From Paenibacillus ottowii (GTDB taxonomy: Bacteria > Bacillota > Bacilli > Paenibacillales > Paenibacillaceae), in assembly GCF_006874425.1 (NCBI RefSeq), contig NZ_VIJZ01000005.1, forward strand, positions 310,001 through 374,000: a stretch of DNA of 64,000 bases, in the 5' to 3' direction. The position numbers and the translations under genes are program-made. Every line of letters starts with the position of its first letter. The first letter of the stretch is position 1. Positions 56,179-64,000 of the stretch are shown here, piece after piece. A model generated the notes under the pieces. That model saw only the letters and a program-made list of their open reading frames with translations, searched no databases and had not been told where the DNA came from.

Positions 56179-56514
56179 CTACGATTTAGAAACAACTTCC
56201 TCAGAAGCAGTGTCTTTTGCAATCGCATTACTGATCGCACTACGATCAAAGGTCAGCTTCGTTACATCATTCACACGCAAAACAACTACATCGTCTGTAA
56301 TCTCCACAATTGTACCGTGAAGACCTCCGATTGTAATCACTTTATCTCCCTTTTTCAAAGCTTGAAGCATCGATTGACGCTGCTTTTGTTTCTTCTGATT
56401 CGGACGAATCAGCAAGAAATAGAAGATTACAAACATCAGAGCCAGCGGCCAGATCATTTGAAAAAGTCCCCCAGCTCCACCAGGTGCAGCCGCAGCTGTA
56501 GCAAAATGAAACAC
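56179..56514 (-). CDS. yajC: Preprotein translocase subunit YajC
   Basis: A small accessory subunit of the SecDF-YajC complex. The 111-residue protein has an Ala/Gly-rich N-terminus, one membrane helix (about 20-40) ending in the signature FYFLLIRPNQKKQKQR, and a cytoplasmic domain with LKKGDKVITIGGLHGTIVEI (about 52-71). The start is GTG 56514, behind GGGGGA; an ATG overlapping it is out of frame. It lies after tgt on the same strand, the standard order, and ends at the shared terminator. Confidence 0.94.
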   Translation of the reverse strand: MFHFATAAAAPGGAGGLFQMIWPLALMFVIFYFLLIRPNQKKQKQRQSMLQALKKGDKVITIGGLHGTIVEITDDVVVLRVNDVTKLTFDRSAISNAIAKDTASEEVVSKS

Positions 56515-56549
56515 ATTAAATCCCCCTTTCGAATACTCTCCCCTAAAAC

Positions 56550-57707
<1,158 letters not shown>

Positions 57708-58736
57708 TTAATAAATGAACATTGCGTCCCCGAAGCTGAAGAACCGATATTTTTGGTCAATCGCTTCCTGGTAAGCATGCATAATATTCTCTCTGCCAGC
57801 TAGTGCGCTGACCAGCATAACCAAAGTGGATTTAGGCAAATGGAAATTCGTAATCATTGCATCCACCACACGGAATTGATAGCCTGGATAAATAAAAATC
57901 TGTGTCCAGCCACTGCTGGCCTGTAGCACACCATCTACGAGGTTATTGCCCACCGTCTCCAGCGTTCGGCAACTGGTTGTTCCCACGGCCACAACTCTAC
58001 CGCCACGCGCCTTAGTTGCATTGAGTATATCTGCCGTTTCCTGTGACAATGAATAGTATTCTTCATGCATAACATGCTCTTCAATCGTATCCACCGACAT
58101 CGGTCTAAACGTTCCTAAACCAACATGAAGTGTGATAAAGGCAACGGTAACGCCCTTCTCTTTAATTTGGTCCAATAGTTCTTCTGTAAAATGTAACCCT
58201 GCCGTCGGAGCCGCAGCAGAACCCTCGTGCCGAGCATAAACGGTCTGATACCGCTCACGATCATCCAGCTGTTCCTTAATATACGGAGGAAGCGGCATCT
58301 GCCCTAAGCGATCCAGGATCTCCTGAAAAATACCATCATATGAAAATGAAAGTACCCTTCCGCCCATATCTCCTTCTTCCTCAATAACTGCTTTCAGTTC
58401 ATCACCGAAAACGATAACAGCTCCCTTTTTCAGCTTTTTGCCGGGTTTCACCAATGCTTCCCATCGGTCTCCCTCCAGTTGTTTAAGCAGCAACACCTCG
58501 GCCTTAGCGCCAGTGTCTTGCTTGATGCCAAACAATCGTGCAGGAATTACTCGGGTATCATTCAAAACCAGCGTATCCCCTGGCTGAAGATACTGCACAA
58601 TATCCGAAAATGTATGATGTCCCACTTCACCGTTGTTTTTGTTTAACGTTAATAATCTAGAAGCGGTCCGCTCAAGCAAAGGCGTCTGTGCAATTAATGT
58701 TTCAGGTAGTTCAAAATCGTAGTCATTTACGTTCAT
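57708..58736 (-). CDS. queA: S-adenosylmethionine:tRNA ribosyltransferase-isomerase QueA
   Basis: Transfers and isomerises the ribosyl part of SAM onto preQ1-tRNA to make epoxyqueuosine. The 342-residue protein begins [17 protein letters not shown] and has [15 protein letters not shown] (about 56-70), the hallmark [14 protein letters not shown] (about 172-185), [10 protein letters not shown] and the C-terminal [18 protein letters not shown]. Full length. It lies 18 bp before tgt and just after the SpoIID-domain gene. Cytoplasmic. Identity secure. Confidence 0.97.
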   Translation of the reverse strand: MNVNDYDFELPETLIAQTPLLERTASRLLTLNKNNGEVGHHTFSDIVQYLQPGDTLVLNDTRVIPARLFGIKQDTGAKAEVLLLKQLEGDRWEALVKPGKKLKKGAVIVFGDELKAVIEEEGDMGGRVLSFSYDGIFQEILDRLGQMPLPPYIKEQLDDRERYQTVYARHEGSAAAPTAGLHFTEELLDQIKEKGVTVAFITLHVGLGTFRPMSVDTIEEHVMHEEYYSLSQETADILNATKARGGRVVAVGTTSCRTLETVGNNLVDGVLQASSGWTQIFIYPGYQFRVVDAMITNFHLPKSTLVMLVSALAGRENIMHAYQEAIDQKYRFFSFGDAMFIY

Positions 58737-58743
58737 ATATTGG

Positions 58744-60831
58744 TCAGTCCTTAACTATATCCACATTTTTATAATAGTGTTGCAAAATTTTCTTGTAATC
58801 ATACCCCTGCTCTGCCAAACCGTTGGCACCCCATTGGGATAAGCCCAAACCATGACCATTCCCTTTACCTGTAAAAATAAAGCTTTGCGTTTTGTCAATG
58901 ACTCGTGCATGGCGATCTTCATTCATGACGACCACCCCGTTACCACTTGAAGTGCTGGTGCCAGATGCCGACAGAATTTGGGTACCTTGTGTGCCACTTA
59001 CATGAGAAGTAGCTCCATCTGCGCCTAATACAGTATAACTGCCGGTACTCGCAATATCAAACAGTGTGCTCGGCAGTCCCCTCATCGCTGAGCGATACAT
59101 ATCCGGATATTTCACTTTTAAAGGGGCTCCATCTGCTTCAACCTCTAACACTCGCCCTGACGGTCCCCGTTTAGTGACATCGAGGTGATTAATAGAGGAT
59201 GGTACCGTCCCGGTTATTTTCCCTTGCAAGGACTTAGCAATTTCAGCTGCTGTAAAGGGCCCCCTAACCCATGCATAATCTCCGGATTGAGGCACCTTTT
59301 CCAAAACAATCATTTCTTCGCCCGGCTGTACCTTTGCTATGGGTGTAACCGTAGATTGAATTTGGGGAATAGGACGCACATTTGTATTTTCTGCTGTAAC
59401 AGTGATTTTGTCTAATCCTGCTTCTGTGACTCCCTCCAACTCCTTAGCATTATCCTCGCGAATATAACCTGTCTTGCCATTGGAGAGAAGCACATGATAC
59501 CACTCCTGTGCACCTTTTTGTGCTGAAGTATCTCCCGAGCTGTCTACGCTGGCAAACGCTTCGCCACCACTATTCCATACCTCGGAAGCATCTGCTGTCA
59601 CACCGCCTGCATTAGAGGAAAATACAGCTTCGACCACTTTGCCGCCATTCTTAATCACCTCACCAGCTGTTGCATCTACAGCCTCGTTGACATTCGCATG
59701 CTCCGAGCTTTTACCGTTGTAAGCCTGGCTTAGAGTGCCGTCTACTACATTGCCAATCTGAAACCGATTGCCTTGAGCAAGTGCATAACTACGAGCCGCT
59801 ACCGCTTGAGCTTTAAGTGCTTCAGCTGGCCATGAGGAATAGACCTCTGCTCCAACTACGGAATACAAATACTGTTCCAAAGGGACTTCATTTACAAGCG
59901 CCAGCTGTCCTGACGTCGTGCTAATTTCCATGTCACCGCGATATGTACGTTGTGATCTTTCGACCACTTGGATTCCATTATTACCGCCGTTGACAATTAC
60001 CTTACCATTATCAGACCCACTTAGCATGTAATGAGACATCACCTGTGAGCCTGTCGTTACTCCTGCTTCCTGCCTTATGATGAGACCGGTTTGGTTTACC
60101 TTGGAAAGGGTGAGTTTGGGTTGCTTGCTCTCTAGCTCTGTTTTCAAGGCTGACAGCTTGCTGTCATTGCTCTCTTCTCCAACCCATACAGCATACTGTC
60201 CCCTTGATTGAATCACAGTAAAAGCATCAAAACCTGCAGCAGCAATAGTTGTGCGAACAAGATTAGCCTCCTGCTCGGTTCCATAGCTTCCCGTCGACCA
60301 ATGCTTGTTACCCTTAACTTCGGCCTGAGCTCCGGTTACTGAAGAAATCCGCTGTACAGCAGCCTGCGCAGACTGTTCACTAGCATATATGCCCGCATAC
60401 ACTTGATAGACAGAACTACCGTTTTTTGAACCGATAAAAACGGTAGGCTTGTCATTTGTCTTTTGCAGGGCTTGAGCCGCTTTTATCGCAGCCGCTTCAT
60501 TTCCTTCAAGCACCTTCACCCGATAGCTGTCTACACTAAAACGAGCTGTACTGTCCGGCAGTCCCATCCAAGCCTGATAGCTGCCTCCACTATTCTGGCC
60601 GACACTCAGGCTCCCTGATGATTTCAAAGTTACAGCGGGGACTGTCGCTTTATATTTACTACCTAGATCCGCAAAGATCACTACGCGAATATCCTCTTGT
60701 GCGGCAGCAGCCTGAACACCTGAAGACCAGGGTATGCAAGCTGTAGCTAATACCATAATTAATGCCGCTCGTTTGACACGGCCTGTCCAAGCTTTGGACT
60801 TCTTATTTTGGTTCAATGTATATCTACTCAT
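58744..60831 (-). CDS. SpoIID/LytB-domain protein with N-terminal SPOR-like repeats
   Basis: A 695-residue secreted or membrane-tethered wall protein. It has an N-terminal signal segment (about 18-42, [22 protein letters not shown]). SPOR-like repeats follow (about 105-235, such as [22 protein letters not shown]), then a SpoIID catalytic domain (about 300 onward). The catalytic domain shows [29 protein letters not shown] and the closing [21 protein letters not shown]. SpoIID-type proteins are lytic transglycosylases acting on stem-stripped peptidoglycan during engulfment; this one is longer than B. subtilis SpoIID (about 343). ATG 60831 follows GGGGGAG. It is placed between ruvB and queA, where B. 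subtilis has no such gene. Confidence 0.85.
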   Translation of the reverse strand: MSRYTLNQNKKSKAWTGRVKRAALIMVLATACIPWSSGVQAAAAQEDIRVVIFADLGSKYKATVPAVTLKSSGSLSVGQNSGGSYQAWMGLPDSTARFSVDSYRVKVLEGNEAAAIKAAQALQKTNDKPTVFIGSKNGSSVYQVYAGIYASEQSAQAAVQRISSVTGAQAEVKGNKHWSTGSYGTEQEANLVRTTIAAAGFDAFTVIQSRGQYAVWVGEESNDSKLSALKTELESKQPKLTLSKVNQTGLIIRQEAGVTTGSQVMSHYMLSGSDNGKVIVNGGNNGIQVVERSQRTYRGDMEISTTSGQLALVNEVPLEQYLYSVVGAEVYSSWPAEALKAQAVAARSYALAQGNRFQIGNVVDGTLSQAYNGKSSEHANVNEAVDATAGEVIKNGGKVVEAVFSSNAGGVTADASEVWNSGGEAFASVDSSGDTSAQKGAQEWYHVLLSNGKTGYIREDNAKELEGVTEAGLDKITVTAENTNVRPIPQIQSTVTPIAKVQPGEEMIVLEKVPQSGDYAWVRGPFTAAEIAKSLQGKITGTVPSSINHLDVTKRGPSGRVLEVEADGAPLKVKYPDMYRSAMRGLPSTLFDIASTGSYTVLGADGATSHVSGTQGTQILSASGTSTSSGNGVVVMNEDRHARVIDKTQSFIFTGKGNGHGLGLSQWGANGLAEQGYDYKKILQHYYKNVDIVKD

Positions 60832-61063
60832 TTCTAGCTCCCCCAATTCTAGCTGACTAGCACTTGTATTACGTGATTTATCGGGATCTTGACCCGCGTC
60901 TATCCCTTTAAATACATCGGCGGAATAAAACAAAATGTGAACCCGCTCGAATCGGGCTTCCACACTTTCTTACCTCAATTCATCTGCCTATCCATTTCAT
61001 TCATATCCCCTGCTTGCGAACAACCAGTCATTGATTTTTATGAGTACACCATGGTTTCCTTAG

Positions 61064-62071
61064 TTACCGTGGATCCGTTGGCATGGGAATTCCAAGGTGG
61101 GCATATGCCGCCGGGGTTACCGTTCGTCCCCGAGGTGTTCTTTGTAAAAGACCAATTTGCAACAAATAAGGCTCGTACACATCCTCAATCGTCTGGCTCT
61201 CTTCACCAATGGTCGCAGCGATGGTATCCAATCCTACAGGTCCGCCCCGGAATGAATGAATCATGGCTTTAAGCATTTTATGGTCAATTTCATCCAGCCC
61301 GAGTGGATCTATTTGAAGCCTCTTTAGTGCCTCTGTCGCCAATTCTGAATGAATAATACCGTCTCCAACAACTTGGGCAAAATCACGCACCCTTTTTAAC
61401 AGTCGGTTGGCAATCCGCGGTGTCCCCCGTGAACGCAATGCGATTTCCTCCGCTGCGTCCCCGACAATCTCCATTTCCATAATATCCGCACTTCTAGACA
61501 CGATGTAAGCCAGCTCGTCTTTCGTATAGAACTCTAATCGACTAATAACACCAAAGCGGTCACGTAATGGCGCAGAAAGCAATCCAGCGCGTGTAGTAGC
61601 ACCTATAAGGGTAAAGGGCGGCAAATCCAAACGCACCGAACGGGCACTTGGACCTTTGCCAATCATAATGTCCAGTGCAAAATCCTCCATCGCCGGATAC
61701 ATGACTTCTTCCACTGTACGATGAAGGCGATGAATCTCATCAATGAACAAAACATCCCCCTCTTGAAGATTGGTTAGCAATGCTGCCAAATCTCCCGGTC
61801 TTTCAATGGCAGGACCTGAAGTCGTACGTAAATTAACCCCCAGCTCATTGGCGATAATGTTAGCCAGAGTGGTTTTCCCCAATCCAGGTGGTCCGTACAA
61901 CAAAACGTGGTCCAATGCTTCTTTACGCATCTTGGCCGCTTCAATATATATTTTCAAATTTTCTTTAACCTGATTTTGCCCGATATATTCATTTAGATAA
62001 CGGGGGCGAAGGCTTAGCTCCGCCGTCTGGTCTTCCATCATCAAATTGGCGGAAATAATCCGGTCATCCAT
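61064..62071 (-). CDS. ruvB: Holliday junction branch migration helicase RuvB
   Basis: The hexameric AAA+ motor that drives branch migration of Holliday junctions with RuvA. The 335-residue protein has Walker [10 protein letters not shown] at 60-68, Walker B DEIH at 111-114, sensor 1 LIGATTRAG, the arginine finger in APLRDRFG, and the C-terminal winged helix with [13 protein letters not shown] 62071 follows AGAGGAG. It is 50 bp downstream of ruvA in the ruvC-ruvA-ruvB operon. Confidence 0.98.
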   Translation of the reverse strand: MDDRIISANLMMEDQTAELSLRPRYLNEYIGQNQVKENLKIYIEAAKMRKEALDHVLLYGPPGLGKTTLANIIANELGVNLRTTSGPAIERPGDLAALLTNLQEGDVLFIDEIHRLHRTVEEVMYPAMEDFALDIMIGKGPSARSVRLDLPPFTLIGATTRAGLLSAPLRDRFGVISRLEFYTKDELAYIVSRSADIMEMEIVGDAAEEIALRSRGTPRIANRLLKRVRDFAQVVGDGIIHSELATEALKRLQIDPLGLDEIDHKMLKAMIHSFRGGPVGLDTIAATIGEESQTIEDVYEPYLLQIGLLQRTPRGRTVTPAAYAHLGIPMPTDPR

Positions 62072-62121
62072 ATTCCATCGCTCCTCTTTTTACCAGACTT
62101 CTCATCACGGACAACAGCGTC

Positions 62122-62736
62122 CTATCCGGCAAACAACAGTTGCAAAGCCCGTTTCATCAATATGTCGGCAGAATCATCAGGTTTCGCATCTTTCTTCATT
62201 TTGCTCCACACCTTATCTAACTCAGCATCCGTGTAACCGAGAGCTTTAAGCGCCTCACGCGCCTCACTCCAATACGAACCTTCACCTTCTTCTACAACGG
62301 GCTCCGCAAACAATCCGGTAGCCATTCCCAACGATCCAATACCGTCCAACTTGTCTTTCAAATCTAGAATCATACGTTGTGCTGTCTTCTTACCAATCCC
62401 CGGTAATTTGGTGAGGAATGTGATATTCTCCTGATAAATCGCCGTCACCACATGCGCAGGCGTACCGCCTCCCAAAATACCAAGCGCCACACGCGGTCCA
62501 ATACCAGATACATCGATCAGTTTACGGAATAATTGCTGCTCCTCACGGGTTGCAAACCCAAACAGTAAAATAGCATCTTCCCTTACATGATGGTGAGTGT
62601 AAATAACCACCGGTCCTTCCGTTTTGGCGAACGCGTAAGGATTCGGACAAAATACCCGATACCCTACACCTTGCACATCCAAAACGACATATTCATTTTC
62701 CAAGTGAGCTACAGAACCACGCAAGAAATCTATCAT
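62122..62736 (-). CDS. ruvA: Holliday junction branch migration protein RuvA
   Basis: Binds the four-way junction as a tetramer and loads RuvB. The 204-residue protein has the N-terminal OB domain (1-64, MIDFLRGSVAHLENEYVVLDVQGVGYRV), two helix-hairpin-helix motifs (LIDVSGIGPRVALGIL and LTKLPGIGKKTAQRMILDLKDKL, about 71-135) and the C-terminal RuvB-binding domain with ALKALGYTDAELDK. It overlaps the ruvC stop by four bases (ATGA), so translation is coupled. Confidence 0.98.
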   Translation of the reverse strand: MIDFLRGSVAHLENEYVVLDVQGVGYRVFCPNPYAFAKTEGPVVIYTHHHVREDAILLFGFATREEQQLFRKLIDVSGIGPRVALGILGGGTPAHVVTAIYQENITFLTKLPGIGKKTAQRMILDLKDKLDGIGSLGMATGLFAEPVVEEGEGSYWSEAREALKALGYTDAELDKVWSKMKKDAKPDDSADILMKRALQLLFAG

Positions 62737-63236
62737 TTTCGCAATACCTCATTTAATTTTGAATTTAACCCATAGGAATGCGCATGACAAATAGCCACTG
62801 CCAAAGCATCCGCTACGTCATCCGGTTTGGGTACAGCCTGGAGCTTTAGAAACATTCTAACCATCTCCTGTACCTGCTTCTTCTCTGCCTTGCCATACCC
62901 TACAATAGCCTGCTTTACCTGCATCGGCGTGTATTCCCCTATAGGCAAATTACGTTGTTTGGCAGCCAACACCAGTACCCCACGTGCCTGACTTACGGAC
63001 ATAGCTGTTGTAACGTTGCGATTAAAAAAGAGCTTCTCCAAAGCTACTGCATCCGGCTTATACTTATCAATTAATTGCAACATGCCTTCATACACATGAA
63101 GTAGCCTGTCTTCTTCTGGTGTATGGGCTTCCGTCTGAATACAGCCATATTGCACTGGAACCACCTTACTGCCGATCTTGTCTACAAACCCGAAGCCCAC
63201 AATGGCTATACCCGGATCAATTCCTAGAAAACGCAA
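62733..63236 (-). CDS. ruvC: Crossover junction endodeoxyribonuclease RuvC
   Basis: The dimeric resolvase that cuts Holliday junctions. The 167-residue protein has RNase H-fold acidic residues at Asp7 (FLGIDPG), Glu about 66 (ALEKLFFNRN), and the C-terminal DDVADALAVAICHAH cluster (about 138-152). It starts with TTG 63236, seven bases after GGGGAGA; the frame to 63260 would add nonconserved residues. B. subtilis lacks RuvC and uses RecU, so its presence here is a useful marker of lineage. Confidence 0.95.
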   Translation of the reverse strand: MRFLGIDPGIAIVGFGFVDKIGSKVVPVQYGCIQTEAHTPEEDRLLHVYEGMLQLIDKYKPDAVALEKLFFNRNVTTAMSVSQARGVLVLAAKQRNLPIGEYTPMQVKQAIVGYGKAEKKQVQEMVRMFLKLQAVPKPDDVADALAVAICHAHSYGLNSKLNEVLRK

Positions 63237-63404
63237 GAAAATCTCTCCCCTATCGCTCAAACATGGCGCAACTAACCAACAGTCAGCACCATCGTCAATT
63301 TACATGACCTAATCCCATATAAAGCGAACATATGTGTCGTTCATTTCATTATAACAAAACTTTGTATCTAATAGAGGAAAAAGTTTAACCCATGAGTGAA
63401 AACA

Positions 63405-63452
63405 TAAAAAGAGACGCTACAACTTCACCCCGTGGCCAAAGTCTAACGTCTC
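63405..63452 (-). terminator. Terminator of bofC
   Basis: GAGACG and CGTCTC arms (about 63411-63416 and 63447-63452) enclose a 30-nt loop with further pairing. The minus strand ends in CTCTTTTTATG. It lies just after the bofC stop codon. Confidence 0.7.
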
Positions 63453-63463
63453 CGTACTTGTAA

Positions 63464-64000
63464 TCAATAATGCTGCTTTAATACTCTCTGTGTTCGCTCC
63501 ACTGCAAAGTCACTAAAAGTGGAGATTACACTGTTATACTCATTTATATCCTGTACACGGATTCCCTGCTGAAGTTGTTTATATACCCCTTCTGGCAAGG
63601 CTGTCTCCATGGAGCCTAAATCCAATTGAAAAAAGGTACGAATTACTTTCTCCTTTTTGGGCAGCCCCTCAAACAAAGTAAGCTGGCCATCAGTGCTCAA
63701 TCCCATGTATGCGCGCTCTTTGCATGACTCCGACAAATCTTCCACCTTGCGCTCCAGCCACACTTCTCCTTTAGTATTAAGCCTTCCCTTCCAGTCGGGA
63801 TGTTGTTCCAGTAAACTTTCCAGTTGCTGTGAACTTAATGTTCCCAAGGAAGTGGTCTCTGTACCACATACGTAGGTAGTTAACAAACGAGTCTTCCTGC
63901 TTATGCCAGAAGCACGAATACTTTGCAATAGCTGCATCTGCGAGGAACGATCTTCGGTAGAAGTATAATTTGATGACTCCCCCTCCACCTCTGCCATAAC
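63464..64000 (-). CDS. bofC: BofC-like sporulation protein, 5' end outside the window
   Basis: A homologue of BofC, the forespore protein that restrains SpoIVB and so times Sigma-K activation in the mother cell. The 178 residues in the window contain the N-terminal BofC domain (LTTYVCGTETTSLGTLSSQQLESLLEQHPDWKG, about 38-70) and the C-terminal domain (about 85-175). No signal peptide is visible, and the only ATG, at 63997, lies at the window edge. The true start is therefore probably outside and would add the expected export signal. The bofC-ruv order is that of B. subtilis. It has its own terminator. Confidence 0.82.
   Translation of the reverse strand, partial: VMAEVEGESSNYTSTEDRSSQMQLLQSIRASGISRKTRLLTTYVCGTETTSLGTLSSQQLESLLEQHPDWKGRLNTKGEVWLERKVEDLSESCKERAYMGLSTDGQLTLFEGLPKKEKVIRTFFQLDLGSMETALPEGVYKQLQQGIRVQDINEYNSVISTFSDFAVERTQRVLKQHY

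Overview
The window looks like a chromosomal segment of a spore-forming Firmicute, most probably a Paenibacillus of the P. polymyxa type (inference). The gene order follows the Bacillus subtilis block that runs from alaS through iscS, mnmA, rarA, aspS-hisS, dtd-rel, apt-recJ, secDF, spoVB, tgt-queA and ruvBA to bofC. SpoVB, BofC and a SpoIID-domain protein indicate sporulation. Two T-box leaders, strong Shine-Dalgarno sequences, many TTG starts and Sigma-D-type promoters fit a low- to mid-GC Firmicute. Separate secD and secF genes and a ruvC gene differ from B. subtilis. Most genes lie on the minus strand.

Layout. 0-9.7 kb: alaS (partial, with T-box), an AI-2E-family transporter, a chemoreceptor with a Sigma-D-type promoter, a zinc-ribbon protein, a PRC-barrel protein, iscS, cymR and divergent mnmA. 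9.7-14 kb: accessory genes, namely a DinB-like protein, an AT-rich WXG100 toxin with a C-terminal HExxH domain and its likely immunity gene, a PPK2 kinase, and tandem crcB fluoride exporters. 14-18 kb: rarA and helD. 18-29.4 kb: a complete citrate fermentation cluster. 29.7-33 kb: an ABC exporter and a purine permease. 33-37.6 kb: tcdA, aspS and hisS with T-box. 37.8-39.4 kb: small stress-type genes. 39.4-49.2 kb: dtd, rel, uracil permease, second chemoreceptor, apt and recJ. 49.2-56.5 kb: CDF transporter, secF/secD, comN-like gene, spoVB, DUF421, YrzE-like and yajC. 56.5-64 kb: tgt, queA, SpoIID-domain protein, ruvB, ruvA, ruvC and bofC (partial).

The citrate cluster is the most interesting part. 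It holds a 2-hydroxycarboxylate transporter, citrate lyase subunits CitD, CitE and CitF, the activation enzymes CitC, CitX and CitG, and a malic-enzyme-family protein placed where lactic acid bacteria have the oxaloacetate decarboxylase CitM. Instead of the usual CitA/CitB pair it carries a Cache-domain hybrid histidine kinase with a C-terminal receiver and an OmpR-type response regulator. A 64-bp element is repeated, with identical internal spacing, upstream of both the transporter gene and the kinase-lyase operon. It is the best candidate for that regulator's operator. A perfect match to the CcpA cre consensus lies next to one copy.

No tRNA, rRNA, CRISPR array or insertion sequence was seen.
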